Assembly (NCBI GenBank): GCA_946481095.1
Contig: CAMLML010000102.1
Location: forward strand, 1 to 13,896
Direction of reading: 5' to 3'
Source of the DNA: an uncultured Cellvibrio sp.
GTDB taxonomy: Bacteria; Pseudomonadota; Gammaproteobacteria; Pseudomonadales; Cellvibrionaceae
DNA length: 13,896 bases
The notes beneath the pieces were generated by a model. The model did not search any database, was not told where the DNA came from, and saw only the letters and a list, made by a program, of their open reading frames with translations. A program made the position numbers and the translations under genes. Below, in pieces: positions 13,887 through 13,896 of the stretch (position 1 is the first letter of the stretch; every line of letters begins with the position of its first letter).

Positions 13887-13896
13887 TAGAACAAAA

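Overview
The window reads as a chromosomal segment of a free-living gammaproteobacterium. It is most like the Cellvibrio/Saccharophagus group (Cellvibrionaceae). The grounds are a lolC-lolD-lolE operon next to a PilZ gene as in pseudomonads, a long FliD with flagellar-type promoters, and a large TonB-dependent receptor of the Xanthomonas/Caulobacter subfamily followed by SapC-family and JmjC-cupin genes. That last trio is typical of polysaccharide-degrading, receptor-rich bacteria. The taxonomic call is an inference from gene families and layout; no database was searched.

Left part, minus strand. At 1-732 lie two small uncharacterised genes: a two-helix membrane protein cut by the window edge, and upstream of it a coiled-coil/zinc-ribbon protein. 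A strong bidirectional hairpin terminator (867-907) separates them from fliD, the flagellar filament cap. fliD is preceded by a candidate sigma-54 site and a candidate sigma-28 site. Next comes an apparent four-gene operon, lolC-lolD-lolE plus a small lipoprotein gene, transcribed right to left from about 6940. It encodes the inner-membrane ABC machine that releases outer-membrane lipoproteins, with one probable client lipoprotein at its end.

Middle part, plus strand. Divergent from lolC is a PilZ-type c-di-GMP-binding protein with a long helical insertion. After a spacer holding a near-consensus sigma-70 promoter and inverted repeats comes a free-standing 214-aa protein. It resembles the papain-fold (Cys-His-Asp) domains otherwise found at the ends of bacterial polymorphic toxins. 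It has no visible delivery domain and no neighbouring immunity gene, and is the most unusual gene of the window.

Right part, plus strand. A 530-base AT-rich stretch with several palindromes leads into a TonB-dependent receptor of about 1017 aa. A strong terminator follows, then a translationally coupled pair: a SapC-family protein and a JmjC/cupin-like putative Fe(II)/2-oxoglutarate oxygenase that starts with TTG overlapping the sapC stop. Such clusters often continue with flavin-dependent tryptophan-halogenase-like genes, which would lie beyond the right edge.
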